A DNA stretch of 64,000 nucleotides. It comes from Hymenoscyphus infarciens (Eukaryota > Ascomycota > Leotiomycetes > Helotiales > Helotiaceae). The translations under genes and the position numbers were made by a program. Under the pieces are notes generated by a model. The model saw only the letters and a program-made list of their open reading frames with translations. It was not told the DNA's origin and searched no databases. Position 1 is the first letter of the stretch. Each line of letters begins with the position of its first letter. The stretch lies in NCBI GenBank assembly GCA_001414345.1, contig LLCB01000235.1, positions 1 to 64,000 on the forward strand, in the 5' to 3' direction. This document shows positions 44,800 through 59,263 of this stretch, one piece after another.

Positions 44800-47700
44800 T
44801 AGTTAGTACTCTAAAAATCATTAAAATCCTATCTAATCTAACTAATCAAAGCTCTCTATCTCTATTCTTAACTAATAAGAAGGCTCTATTTTAGTTCTCT
44901 ATTATCTCTTATTTCGTTCTATCTACTCTATAAGGTTAATATCTAGTTTATTAGTATTAATTAACTTTTATAAGGTATTATAGTAACTCTTTTTAGTTAT
45001 AGTATTTATAAGATTACTCTTACTATTAATCTATTTAATCTTATTAATCTCTTTTAATTTATATACTTCTTATAAGTATATAATATTAATTATTAGTCGC
45101 TTTTCTTTAGTTATACCTAATTTAGTTATATATTTATAAATAGACTTTGAATTAGTATATAGTATAAGTAGTACTTTAAATCTTAAGATACTTTTAAAAG
45201 TTAATTTTATTAAAGCTATAGTATTAAATCTAGAGCTTATTATATATAATTCTAATACTAAAACACTATAAGTAACTCTTTTATACTTAGTAGAAGACTA
45301 ATATAAGATATTAGTATTATTATCTTTATCTATAAGAGTAATAATATAACTAATTTATAATAATAAGTCCTTATTATTAGTAAATAATCTATTAGTAAAA
45401 GTATATAACTTTAAAGAAGATTTATCTAATTTAATAAATTTAAGTCCTTTTAAGAGATTATTAATTTACTATTAAATTCGCTTATTAAGAAGTAAAATAT
45501 TATTATCTTAAGAATTAATAGTTTAGATAGTATATAATAAGTCGAAAGTAGCTTTAAGCTAGGATACTATAGCTAAGTATACTCTTCTAACACGTTATAT
45601 AATATACTAATCTTTAGTATTTACTATATATAATATCCCTTTTATATTAGATATCTTAGATAGAGCTTTTTATACTAAATCTAAATATTTTATATAATTC
45701 TAAGTAAGAGATATAGAGCTATTATAATACTTAGTAATTAGTCTTCTATTAAATTTAATTAGATAGTTAATAGTAAGCTTCTCTCTCTTCTTAAATATAA
45801 ACCTAGCTTTGTTAATAGTAAGCTTCTCTTTATTAGTAAAAGTATTATTAGTAAGTATAAGAGTATTATTAGTTTAAAGGCCTACTATACTAAAAGAAGT
45901 ATCTAACTTTACTTACTTGTTATATTAGTATAACTTAGTATATAAAAGATAGGAGTTGAATATTAACTATTCTATTATAAGTCTTAGAATATAGTATTTA
46001 TAGTATATTATAAACTAATAATTACTAGCTTCTAGAATACTATATAATAACCTAATTACTTTAAAGAATATATCTTCTTATTAAAAATAATCTTTAAAAA
46101 AGTATATAAAGAATTTCTAATTTAAGTTAGTTAAAGATTATATATATACTTATATAATATCTTAAATAAATACTTATAAACCTAGAAGTATTATAATAAG
46201 TATAAGGATTATTCTCTAGCTTACTCTCTAAATTATAGGCGCTTAAGTAAGTACTAGTAACTTTCTAGTATTATTATATACTTAGATTACTAATCTTAAC
46301 TTTATAAAAGTAAATACTATACTCTTAAATTTAATATTATTTATAAAGTATAATTTAAATATTCTAGTATTAAGAGGTAACTCTTTCTAGGTAATAATCT
46401 TAAAAACATCTTAATTAGTTAATTTATTAATCTTCTTTTATTATAATTTAATATATACTATACTATTATTAACTATAAATACTTTAATATTATAAAGTTT
46501 ACTTAAATTAGTAAAATATATTCTAATATCTTTAAGAGTAATATAGTTAAAATCGTCTATAAAAGTATCTAACTATTAGAATAATACTTTAAAAGACCTA
46601 TTTAAAAGCTTTAAATACTTTTAAAGCTATCTACGTCTACGCTTTTAGAGAGGTTCTAGTATAGTTTCTAGAATATTAGTATTTTAGTAGATTTATAACT
46701 ATTAAAGTTAATATTAGAGAGAAGGTAAATATTATTTAATATCTTATTTATCTTATTATTTAAAAGTTCTTCCTTTTTTATAGAGTTATAGTATCGTTTT
46801 AGATAGTGCTATACTAAAAACTTCCTTAGTTACTAGTACTATTCTAGAAGTTTTAGAAGTTTTAATAAAGTATAGCTTTATAACTATAGATTAAAACTTC
46901 ATAGAGCTACTTAGTAGTACTATAATATAGTCCTTATTCTTAATTTCTTAAAAGATAAAAGGTCTTATCTAAGACTTTATATACTCTTTTTATACTAAAA
47001 CGTCTAAAGTTAAGAGTAAGTCCTTAACTTAGTTAATTAGTCTATTTTATATATTAAAAGCTTTTTTAACTTAATAAGATATAATCTACTTTTATATCTC
47101 TTAAGTAGCCTTTTTATAGGTCTTAAATCTTATAGAAATTAGTTATAAAGGTATGTCGGTTATAGTTATTTAAATATATACCTTATATATAAATAAAGTA
47201 GAGACTAGTCTATTTAGGCCTACTATATTATTAATTACTTTAAAAGCTATTTAAAGTATTAAACTTTATAAGAGATATAGCTCTTATTTATATATAATAT
47301 TATATACTTATTAAATTAGTCTATAATAACGTTCTACTATACTAATTAAATTATATATCTTAACTAGTATAGTTTTTACTATAGTATCTATTCTAGTAAT
47401 AGAGTATATAAAGTCTTTCTAATAAAGTTTATTCTAGTATCTATAATAATATAATTAAAGAGTCTAAGATATATATTAATCTAATATCTTTAGAAAACCT
47501 CTTATATAGTTATTACTTTTATATCTAGTAAAAAGTTACTTACTTAATATCTCATTACTTTATTTATATAGTATAAGACTATCTACTTATTAAAGAAGAA
47601 AGTATTAATTAAAATACTATAATTAAATTTAAAGTTATTATAAAAAGTAAACTTAAATTAACTAAGCGAACTTTTATACTTTTAATAGTATTTATAAAAT

Positions 47701-50600
47701 TTAATAAGATATTAAAAGATACCTTAGTTAATATAATACCTAGCTCTTTCTAGTATATATTATAATCTTAGTACTAATAGATAGCTAAATTACTTATAAA
47801 GTTGTTAAATATTAATATCTATAAGAAAGGTTAAGTACTTCTATATAAAGTTATATATAGCTTTATTCTAGAATAGAAAAGGATATCTAAATCGTTATAT
47901 AATAGAGAACCTCTTAACTTTTATCTCTTTCTTATTCTTTTAAATAAGTATATTTTAAAGATTATTTAAAGTAATATTTAAGTTATTTATATTATTAATA
48001 TAAAAGATAAAAGAGATATTAAATTATACTATATAGAATTTAGCTTTTCTAATTAATATATTAATTATTATTAATCTTAAAGATAAAGTATATCTCTTAC
48101 TAAACTAGATATTAAATTAACTCTTTATACCTTTGTTAATTAAGATGCTTTTAATAAGTCTAATATATATAAGATATTAGTTATATCCTATACTTAACTT
48201 TTAAGCTACTCTAGTATTAATTATTATACTAAAAAGGTTCTCTTTTATATATCTTTTAGCTATTATTATAAACACTTCTTCTATAAATTTATATATAATA
48301 TTAAAAGTATTATTTAAGTTATTTAGGTTTTATAAGATATATCTATTAATAATATGTTTTTATACTAAACTTATTAAATTTATAATAAGTTATTTAGTAT
48401 TTAAATTATTAATAAATCTTATAAAAGTAATATTATAATAGATAACTTTATTATCTAAGCTAGTATCTAATAAGTAACTATCTTCTTTTAATAGAGTAAT
48501 AGCTTAAAGTATTATTAATATCTCCTCCTTCTAAGTACTCTAAGTATATACTATATTTATATTATATACCTTTCTAATATATCTATCTTACTTCTTTTTA
48601 AAGTATCTAGAATTATTATTAGTCTATTTAGTAAAGTAATAGTCCTACTCTTCTTAACTATAATTCTAAGATAAATAGTCATCTTTTCTATATATATAAT
48701 ATATCTTCTTCTTCTTATATTAATCTATACTACTAAGTTTATTTATACTACTATATTATCTACTCTTATAGAAGTGCCTTTTAGTTATTATAGTTTCGTT
48801 TATAACTATCTCTAAGTAAACTTTTATATAGGATTAGATTAAACTTTATAAGAGAGTAATAGTATTAGAAATTAAAGAATCTTAAGATAAGGTTAATATT
48901 ATAATAGTATAATCTAAGACTCTTTTATATATTAAAATTAGCTTATTTAAAAATTAACTATTAATATAAAAGTCTATAGAGAGGGAAAATCTTAGTAAAT
49001 TAAGTCTTAATAATATATCTTTAAAAGACTTTAATATTAATACTTTAAATACTTATATTATCTCTTATAAAGCGATATTATTCTACTTAGATAATTAACC
49101 TCTTTTATAAAGTTTATCTTTAAAGTATTATTATATAGATATAGATAAAACTTTAAAAGATTAATTATTATTTTTATTAAAAAGTATAGTATAAAAGTAA
49201 TTTAAAGCGTTACCTTTTAATATAGTAGAGAAGGTAAAAGAGTAAATTACTAGTAATACTCTACTTCTCTTATATATATCTTTAAATATTATAACTTTAA
49301 TTATAAAGTTATCTTCTTTTCTATTATACTTTTAATTATTCTTATATACTTTTATAAAAGTACCTAGTATATAAGAGTAGTCTTAACCCTTTTAAGAATT
49401 TTGTAAAGTTAACTCTAGTTTAAAATATATTATATTTATTTATACTAGTAGTCTCTTACTAGGATTATCCTATTATTAATTATATTCTAGATACTTAGAG
49501 ATATCGTTAAAATCGTTACTACTAGTATCTTTACTAAATTAATAAGATATAAAGAAGAAGGTCTAGTTATCTTTTAGTAGACTTAAATATTAGATTAGAG
49601 GTTATACTAGATCGCTTAGGTCTTTCCTTTTAGTTAGTAGAATTAATATTATTAAAGGTGTTAGTTATTATATTAGTTATTATTATTATTATTATATAGT
49701 AGATACTTATAAAGCTTCGTCTCTAGCCTTTATTTTAGATTAGGTGTTTTAAGTAATATTTTTAGCAAAAGGTTATTATTATTAAGGTTATTATTACTAT
49801 AGCTTTTATTATCTTTTAATATATTCTACTATATATTTATAATAGGATCTAAAGACTTTACTACTAGCTTCTTCTAATACTATAGCTTTTAATTCTTTAT
49901 TAAACTACTTAGTTTAGTTAACCTTAGTAATAGTATTATATAGTACTTAAGATATAAGTATTTTATATCTATCTATCTTAACCTATATACCTCTTCTATA
50001 AAGTATCTATTATAACTTAGTATTTATAGATTAGTAGATCTTAGCGAATTTATCTTAAGCCTATTCTTTAAAGTCTACTTAAAATTTATTCTAAAAAAGA
50101 AGGTCTTCGTTCTCTCTTTTAGTATACTCTTCTTCTTATTTAGTAGGAAAAATCGTCTCTTCTATTTATATTAACTTTAGCTTTAGTACTAGCTTTAAGG
50201 CCTATTTTAGTACTAAAGTTAGTATTAAAGTTAAAGCTTTCAAAGTCGTTAGAATCGATATTAGTATATCTATTATATTATAAGTATTATTATTACTTAA
50301 ATTAACTTGAATTAATATTATCAAAAGTCTGTTTATACTTTACTTAGTAGGTAAAAGAGATATTAGGTTTTAAGTGAATAGGTGTCTTAGAGAGTATAAA
50401 TTATCTTAGAAGATAATAGAAGGTTGAAGAAGTTATTAGAATAACGTTAGAAGGTTAGTATTAGTAATTAGTACTTCTTATATTAAGAAGTGTTTACTAT
50501 TTGTCGAAGTTTATAGTAGAAGGAACTACGATCTATAAAGAGAAGTCTACTAGTAATATTAAGTTTACTTTTATATAAGTATGTCTATAGTAGAAATATA
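44800..50600 (-). pseudogene. Copia 2 gag-pol relic
   Basis: Minus-strand counterpart of the Copia 1 reading frames, in order gag (about 49.9-48.6 kb), integrase (about 47.9-46.9 kb) and RT/RNase H (about 46.6-45.0 kb). It is identified mainly by inverted nucleotide similarity to 36.7-41.9 kb. Stops are dense. Confidence 0.7.
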
Positions 50601-50640
50601 TAAAGTAACTAAGTATCTAATCTATACGTCTACTAATTAG

Positions 50641-50811
50641 TGTCAGTATAACTTATAGTTATAAAAGTAATATAAAAAGAGTTATATTATTGTTTATATA
50701 TACTAAGTAAAGCTAGCTACGATACCTAGTTAAGTAGCTTTTAAGCGAGAAGCACGTATACTCACGTATACTAATCTAAATCGCTAATTACCTTTTAAAT
50801 ATATACCGATA
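50641..50811 (-). repeat. 5' LTR of Copia 2 (171 bp)
   Basis: On plus from TGTCAGTATAACTTATAG to TATATACCGATA, followed by GTAAT. Confidence 0.9.
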
Positions 50812-50816
50812 GTAAT

Positions 50817-52400
50817 TAATAAAAAAACAAGAAATAGTCTATATTAATTAATTAATCGCTGAGACTTTAATATAGTTTAGTTAGCTATATATTAAATTAA
50901 TTCAAACAATTTTACTCTTTTATTAGTATCTATTATATTATATAGAGATAGTTTAGTTTATATAAATAGTAATAGTTATTATTATACTTAAAAGTTAAAT
51001 AGATAGTTTATTAGATTAAAGCTAGCGTACTTATATAAGAATATCGCTATATCTATTATAGCTAATTCTATTTACTATAGATAAGATTATCTTTAGATTC
51101 TAAACTATATTCTAGAGTGTTTATCGTTTATATATCTTAAAAGTAAGTAGTATAGCTAATATTATATTTATTAGTTAGTATTAAGAGTAGTTTACTAATA
51201 TAGAATTGAAAAGTATTAGAAAGATATTTTTCTTTTATTATTTCTTTAATAAAAGACTTATAAGCTCTTTCTACTAAGTATATATCTTATTTTAGAATAT
51301 CTTTCTTCTAATAAATTATTATTACTATTATAATACTAGTATAGAACTCTTATAAGATAATTTACGACTTTATTATAAGCTTTAGTAAAATCTCTCTAAG
51401 CGTTAATACTAAGTATTAAAACTAAATTCAATTCTTATAAAGATATAGTTTTAGTAGTAGTTGACTTAAAAGACTAATAGTAGCTAGTAAAGCTACTATG
51501 TTCTATCTTATATATATATATATATAGTATATATAATACTATTTTCTATTAAGATCTTATACTCTTTTAGCTTAATAAAAGAAAATAGAACTATATATAT
51601 ATATATATAATATAATATAGATCTTAAAAGTCTCTATAGAAGAATAATAGCTTTTTCTAGATATTTTTTACTCGCTATTATAAGCTATTCAAGACGAAAG
51701 TAATATATATAATAGTTTATATAATATAGAATTTATATAAAAGAATATTAGAGATAGATTTATTTATAAAAGTTTAAAACTCTTTACTAGAGAAGTAAAA
51801 GAGAGAATTTCAACTTTTTTCTCTACTTCTATAGCTAGTATATATTACTTTATAATCTATTTTAGAGTATAGATTTAAGAACTCTATCTAGTTATAGTCT
51901 TTTATTAGAGTATTTGAGAAAAAAGAAAGCTACTTTAGCGAATAATCTATAATTATTACTAGAAGTCTCTTTAATAAAAGTAGAATAAGAATCTATAGAA
52001 AGTGATCTTATATATTTTACTATTCTATTAAAGATTTTAAAAACTTGAGATAAATAGTATATTATCTTTAGTTATTCTCTAATATCTATATATAGTATAT
52101 TATAAAAACCTTTTAGATATTATATATACTACTAGTATATCTAATCTACTTTTTTCATAAATTCAATAGTAATATACTAGCTATAATAGAGCTAATAACT
52201 ATTATACTTAGTATTACATTTCTTAAATATACTAGAAGTACTTACTATTTATTATAAGAACTTATATATTTATATACGAGTTATAAATAGAGTAGATACT
52301 AGTTAATATACTTATACTCTTTTAGATAATACTTATATAAGAAGCTATTATAGAACAAAGATGAGTTAGATAAAGGATCACCTAATAATCTCTACCTTTT
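50817..52400. other. RIP-degraded AT-rich DNA, content unrecognised
   Basis: No intact frame. An imperfect long hairpin lies at about 51,520-51,610, where TATA-rich arms and AGTAT/CTATTTTCT segments are mirrored around TTAAGATCTTATACTC. No protein motif is readable. Confidence 0.45.
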
Positions 52401-55400
52401 AAGTAAGAAGTATAGTATTTAAAGCCTTATACTCTTCTCTATAGTTTTAGGAATTAAGTATCTACTTTAACTTTACTTTACTTATCTTATACTCTTAATA
52501 TAGCTTCTATAATCACTATAGTTATAAGCCTAGTTAGTAGATAGAATACTACTTCTACTATACTAGTTATATTAGCTTTATCTTCTTTTTATCTATTTTT
52601 ATCTTTTCTTTAAGAGTACTACTTTTATAATAGTAAGCTTACTCTTAACTAAAAAGGTTCTTCTTACTAACTAAAACTTATAGTCTATATAGTATAACTA
52701 CTTCTTTTATATTACTTACTAAGAAAGAGTCTAAGAATACTTCGATCTAAATAGCTTTAATACTAAGAACGCTAATAAGCTTAAAAGACCTTATTCTATA
52801 ATTAAATAAGCTATATTTAATAAGAATATTAGACTTAAAGAAGCCTAGCTTATAGTAAATAAAGCCTAGGATATACTCTTAGTAGCTTAATATATAAGAA
52901 GAGATCTACTAGAACTACTTCTTCTAGTAATATCTAATAATGTTAAAGAGGACTTTAAAGATAATATTAAAAGTAATATTTTTAAAATTAATAAGCTTTA
53001 TACTATATAAGATAAGATATATAAAGTTAGCTTCTAAGTAGAGAGTACTATAGATAAGTCTATACTCTTAAAAGCTTAATTCTTACTTAGGTATACTAGG
53101 AAATTCACTCTCTAGAACCTAATTTAAAAGCTTAAAAACAACTTAGTACTAATATTAGAAAGCGTAGAAGACATAGTATATATAGAATACTAGAACACGT
53201 TTACTTAAACTAAATTAAGGTCTATAAACTCTAATCGCTAGTTCTCTAACTAGAAACGCTACTATAACTAAGCGAAAAATTTTTAACTCTTAGAGATTAA
53301 GAGTCTATTTATAATAAAGGACTTTCTAGATATCGTTTACTAAATTACTTCTACTTAAGTAATAAGTTAAAAGATATAGTTAATTAATAATATAAAGCTT
53401 AGAAAAGGAGTTATATTACTTAATAATCTTACTAAAATGTTTTTAGAGATTCTATATAAATATCTTATATTAAAGACTAGTAGGAAGGCTAGTAGGATAT
53501 TCTCTATCTTTAAAAGTAGAAGTAATAACTTATCTAATTCTAAGAATAGAGCCTAAAACAGAGGTTCTAATAATAAGAAATGTCTATATAAGACTAGTTA
53601 AGAATACTTTTAGAAACCTATTAACTACTAAACCTTAGAATTTATACTTACTAGAAAGTATAATCCTACTCTTAATAATCCTCTAAATAATAAGAAGTTA
53701 AAAGAGATTATATAGTATTTAAGAGCCTTATTCTAGATAGACTTTTAAAAGAAACTAATTAAAAAGTTCCTTATAATATAATCTAAGTTTAGAAAGGGAT
53801 TTATAAGCTTTACTAGTAGTACTTAAGAGTTATTAAAATACCTTATTAGAAATATAAGTATTATAATCTTATCTTTAAAGCTTCTAACTAATCTAGAAAA
53901 GATAAACTAAGCCTTAAAATAGAGAATCTATACTTTCTTAGCTAAATATACTAGATACTCTCTTATAGATTTAACACTCTTTAATAATTATAAAGTAGTC
54001 TATCTTATTAATAGTAAGAATATACTTATCTTAGAAACCTTTAAATACTCTAATAATATAGTAGAATTAAGAATAACTAATATTCTAATTAGTAGAATAG
54101 GAATAAGAGTTATAAAGAACGTTCTTAGAAGTAAGAGAGGAAGTAACTCTATAGATCTAATACTTATTAATATTACTATTATTAAAAGCTTTTATTCTAA
54201 TATTATCTTAGAAGTATATATTAGAGAATCTAGAGTATAGTATAATAGATATAACTATTTACTATACTTTAGACTTATAGAGAATAGTATAGTTATTAAA
54301 TCTTTAATTTATATAATAAACTTAGTCTTATTTAAATATAATCTTATTAATAACTATACTAAGCTCTAAAACCCTTAAGCTATATTTACTTTAATATACT
54401 TAATACTTTCTAAAAAGATTAATAAACACTTTTATAAGAAGATAAGAGACTATACTAGACTAAGAAGCGATTTAGTAGAAATATAGTATAGAAGATTAAG
54501 ACATTTAGAATAAGAAGCTCTTAAAGCTTTAGTCTAGTTAGTAAGAAACGTAAAAATTATAAGTATTAAATAAGTAAAATGCTTATACTATATTATTACT
54601 TATACTTAAAACGTTATTTTAAGATATATCTCTAAGAATAGGAGTATATAACTATTCTAATAGTACTTATAGAATCTATTTAACTTCTTAACTAGATATA
54701 ATAGAGCTAAATAGCTCCTTTTAATAAAAGAGGAGTATAGTAGAAAGCTTTTTAGATTTATAATAATAAATAAAAGGAGAGAAATAGTGTTTAAAAAGCT
54801 TAAGAACTTTAAAAGATATATTAGATAGTAATATAGTCTTTTAATTTATAAGCTTAAATAAAATAATAATAAATTAGTAATCTTAAAATATAGAGTATTA
54901 GAATATACTTTATAAGCTATAGAAATTAGAATAGATCTAGAGCTTATACTAACTTATACTTATAAGCTAAACAAAGAAGTAGAAAGAGTAGAATAAGAAG
55001 TAATTATATATTTAATTAAAATATTATTTATTACTAACTTACTATAATACCTCTAAACTAAGTTAACTATAGCTATAATCTAGCTCTATAATATAAGTCT
55101 TAACTAAAAAAATAAGTTTAAGATACTAATTAAAGTACTCTTATTATAGTTTAATAATTATTTCTACTAGTATAATCTAAAGTTTAAGAACTTAATAATA
55201 AAAGACCTTAGACTAGATTAGAATAGAATCTATATTTATAAATCTAGAGCTTATCTACTAAAAAAGGAGAGAGAATAAGAAGTTAAGAAAAGAGCTTTTA
55301 AAGTTAATCCTAGAACTTATATAGGTTATTTAGTTAGATATATCTTATTAAATATTTACTATATCTAAGTTCTATAGCTTAATTAAGTTATTATAACTTA

Positions 55401-57950
55401 GAACGTTATATTCAATAAAGAAATCTTTTATATACTAGAATATAAAAAGGTAGAATAATAACCTATTATAATTACTTATATAATAGTATAGTATATAGTT
55501 AAGTAAGAGTAATAAGACGTTAAAACTCTACTTAAAAGTATTAGTATATATAAAATAGAGAGTGTAAAAAAACTAAAACTAGGAGCTAAACTAGTAAAGA
55601 ATATCTTACTTAAAGCTACTAATATACTAAGTAAAGCTTTAATTAGCTAGAACTTAAGAGTAAGGCTAGAAAAGAAAGATATAATCTCTTTTAGATTTAG
55701 ACTTCTATTACTTAAAGTAATATCTAAACCTAAAAGTATATTAAGATAGGTTATAAGCTCTTAAAATAAGTAAAATACGAGAATCTCTTAATAAACTATA
55801 AGACTTTTTTAATAAGTGCTTATAGGATTCTCTTAACTATAAAATAATACTAAAAGTATAAAAGGCCTAAGTAGTTTACTAATTAAGATAAGTAATAAAA
55901 TACTAGAGAGAATCTCTTAATAAAATAGAGAGAGTAAGCCTCTTTAATAATAAAGTAGTATATAAGAAAGAACTCTTAATATACTAGTTCTAGAAACTTC
56001 TAATATAAAGTTAACTAAGGAGTAAGGAATAATAAATATAGAAAGTAAAAACCTAAAAGAGCTTAAAATAAAGTAAGGATATATAAAGAAAGTATATCTA
56101 CCTATATTAAGAAAGAGTAAGAGAGGTTAACTTAGAAGAGAGAATACTAAAGATATAATAATCTCTACTCTACTAACTATATTAATTAGAATAAAGCTTT
56201 AATAAGCTATTCTAGAATATTTAAATCATTTCTTTAATACTTTTTAGCCTTTATTAAAGAGTATAGTATTAAATAGAAAGGACTTATAAGATATCTACTA
56301 TATTATTATAATAGTAATAATAGGAGAAGAAACGCCTCTAAAGCTTAAATACCTATACCTTTATTAGTTAAAACTACTAAAAGAACTAAAATTATAGAGA
56401 AAACTTATAAACTACTCTCTTAGTAAGTACTTTAAAGACGATTTAGAGCTTAAAATTAAGAACCTAGAAAAAAGGAAATACTAGTATATAATTAAAAGAT
56501 AAAACACTAAAATAAAACTATTACCTTTAAAGTAAGTATTTATGTATAAATATAACTCTATAAACTATCTAATTTAATACTAAGCTTAGCTTATAGTTAG
56601 AGGTAATCTCTAATAAGAAGATACTATTCTTTTAATATATACTACTACGCTTATAGTAAGATTATTCTAAATAGCTATAATAATAGCTACTAGATTTAAC
56701 CTAGAGATTAAGTAATATAATATTATAAACATGTTTATTAATATAGAAAAGAATATAATAGCTCTTCTAATAGCTTACTAACTTCTAAATAAATATTAAT
56801 AAGAGAGACTATATATTAAATTAGATAGAGTACTTTATAGATTAAGAGATTCCCTAGCTTTATAGTTTAAATACTTTATAATCACTCTTTAAGAATATAG
56901 CTTAATACTCTATTTAGAAGAGCCTTATATTTATATAGATCTTCTAAGGAAGGTTTTTATAATCTTTTATATAAATAATATATAGATAATATACTACTAA
57001 GATAACGTATCTCTAGTAAAAGTTATACTAGATAAAGTAAAGCTTTTATATAAACTATACTTACTTAGTAATATAGAATAGTATCTTAGAGTAAAAGTCT
57101 ACAAAGATAGAGTATAGAAAAAGATATAGCTCTCTTATAATATATATATTAAATAAATTACTAAATAATTTAAGCTTATTAATAGAGATTATCTAAGTAT
57201 ACTACTTCTAATATATAAACTAAAAAAGAATTAAGAAATAGTAAAACCTATATTTATAAAGTTCTATTAAGAGAAAGTAAGTTTAGTACTCTATATAGTA
57301 ATTATAATATAACTAGATATTATATTTACTACTTCCTAGCTTTTATACTTCTTAACTAACCTAAATAATAAATATATAGCTATAATAAATTAGTATATTT
57401 AATACTTATTTAAGATAAGGTTCTTAGGAATTATATATAGAGAAGAGCTTAGAGGTATATAACTAGTACTTACTTTAAATATATTATATACTAATAATCT
57501 AGAAACTTAAAGATCTTCTAATAAAGATATATATTATTATTATTTAATAGACTTATAGCTTAGAGAGCTTTATAATAAGATATAATTATAATATTAATAA
57601 TAGAAGCTAAGCTCTTAAAAGTAAAGTAGCTAGGCGTAGAAATAATAGTGTTAAAGCGTCTCTTTAAAGAACTATAGCTTAATTTAAATAAAATATAGAA
57701 TATATTCTATAATAATTAATAAACTATTTAATTAATTACTAGAGAAAATAAGAGAATATCTATAAAGCTTTAATATCTAAATATTTAAAATATATAGCTT
57801 TATTAAGAGTACTAAAAGAGATCTTTCTAAGTTACTTATTTACTAATAAATAATATATTAGTAGATAGACTTATAAAGAACTTATCTAAATATAAATTTA
57901 AATATTTTAAAGCTTTACTTAATCTCTAAGATACTCGTTTACTTAGTAAA
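52400..57950 (+). mobile_element. Copia element 3 (different lineage), LTRs not resolved
   Basis: A nearly continuous plus-strand gag-pol remnant of about 5.5 kb whose motifs differ from Copia 1 and 2. I could not find a matching LTR pair on either side. Homology begins near 52,600 and ends at the RNase H C-terminus near 57,950. Confidence 0.75.
52600..57950 (+). pseudogene. Copia 3 gag-pol relic
   Basis: Gag: helical region with LLELLLLVISNN, then KASRIFSIFKSRSNN and a degraded Cys-rich segment NNKKCLYKTS near 53,575-53,600. Pre-integrase: RRLRHLEQEALKALV (about 54,490-54,540). Integrase: LLLIKEEYSRKLFRFIIINKRREI and a GYLVRYILLNIYYI segment. RT: LIVRGNLQ, LEIKQYNIINIFIN, VLYRLRDSLALQFKYF, and FYINNIQIIYY for the FVDD box (about 56,970). 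RNase H: YTNNLETQRSSN and NILVDRLIKNLSKYKFKYF. Long runs are broken only by single TAA/TAG at Gln/Trp positions, so the frame can be followed by eye. It is not functional. Confidence 0.82.
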
Positions 57951-59134
57951 ACACTCTCTTAAAAGGCAAAAGTATACTAATTTTTAGATTAAAACTATAT
58001 TTTTAAGTTAAAAACACTCTTCTAGAATAGTAAATCATACTCTCTATTATTTTTATATATTATTATACTTTACTTTATTATTTTACTTATATAGTTTTAA
58101 AAAGTTTTATCCTTTTCTATATTATAATTATTTAAGAAGTATTATAAGCTTATTTTAGATTTTATTTATTTATTTAATTATTATATACTTAGTAATTAAG
58201 TACTATAAGACTCTTCTAAGAAGCACTACCGAATATAAATATAAAGTTTTAAAGAAACTAACTACTACTATATAAATATAAAGTATACTAACTAACTAAT
58301 AAGACTTCTTCTAATACTTAGAAATAGTTTTACTAAAAGTAGTAAGTACTATATCTATTTTATTAAGAGTATTACTAAGATTAATACTATTAAACTTATT
58401 ATTACTATTATTATTCTTAGACTCTTTACTTTTAGAAATATTCTTCTTATACTTATAGCTTTTTAAAGAACGCTTAGAATAGTTATTAGTAAGCTTCTTA
58501 GAAGATAACTTCTTAGAAACTAACTTTATAGAAGTAGTTTTCTTTAAAATAGTCTTTCTTAGAATAGACTTTAGAATAGATCTTTTAAGATAGCTCTTTA
58601 AAAGAACCTTTAAAGGCTTTTAAGTAGACTTTTACTACTTAGAGAGAGAAGTATTATCTTTACTATAAATAGTAGAACTCTTATAAGAAGTGCTCTAGCT
58701 CTTAGTTTAACTATAAGTATTAGCTCTTATAAGCGAAGTACTATTTAAGGTAGAAGCTATAAAAAGAGTACTCTTAAGAATATAGTTACTATGCTTTAAA
58801 ACCTTAGAAGTATCGCTATCTAGTTTATTATTAGAAGTAAGACTCTAAAAGCTATTAGGCTTCTTATAGTAATAAGTATAGTTTAGAACTAAGGATAACT
58901 AAGAGCTTCTAAAACCTTATTTAAGTCTTATATAGATTATACTATATAACTTCTTCTACTTCTAAATCTATAAAATTAGCTAAGGAAATAAAATAAGAAG
59001 TAGAGAACTAACTAAATAAAGCTCTATATAAACTTTATTACTAATATTAGTCTAATATTTCTTAAGATTTTTAGTTAAGGTAATTATAAAAGAGAGATAG
59101 ATACTTAATAACGCTTTATAAGAGTGTCTAATAG

Positions 59135-59150
59135 CGTTGTTAAAACAACG
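59135..59150. repeat. Perfect hairpin in the less mutated patch
   Basis: CGTTGTT - AA - AACAACG, 7-bp arms, within the 59.1-59.27 kb patch that retains CpA/TpG. Confidence 0.6.
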
Positions 59151-59231
59151 TGCTACTTTTTCTAACTCTGTGTTATAGCAGCGGCTAGTCGATTTACTAG
59201 CTACTATAGAAGCAACGTAGCTCTTATAGAG

Positions 59232-59263
59232 AGCTTCTCGAAAATTCGAAATATCGAGAAGCT
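59232..59263. repeat. Perfect 10-bp-arm hairpin
   Basis: AGCTTCTCGA and TCGAGAAGCT separated by 12 bases that are themselves AT-rich with a TTCGAA core. It could be a transposon end or terminator-like structure; no neighbour gene explains it. Confidence 0.6.

Larger units (their letters stand above)
44606..50811 (-). mobile_element. RIP-degraded Copia element 2 (inverted relative to Copia 1)
   Basis: 6206 bp, two 171-bp LTRs (44606-44776 and 50641-50811) and the perfect target duplication GTAAT (44601-44605 and 50812-50816). Pol on the minus strand is colinear with Copia 1 (for example the RT region at 46.1-46.3 kb against 40.57-40.7 kb). The LTR outer half matches Copia 1 while the inner (U3) half has diverged, so it is a sister subfamily. 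Confidence 0.88.
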
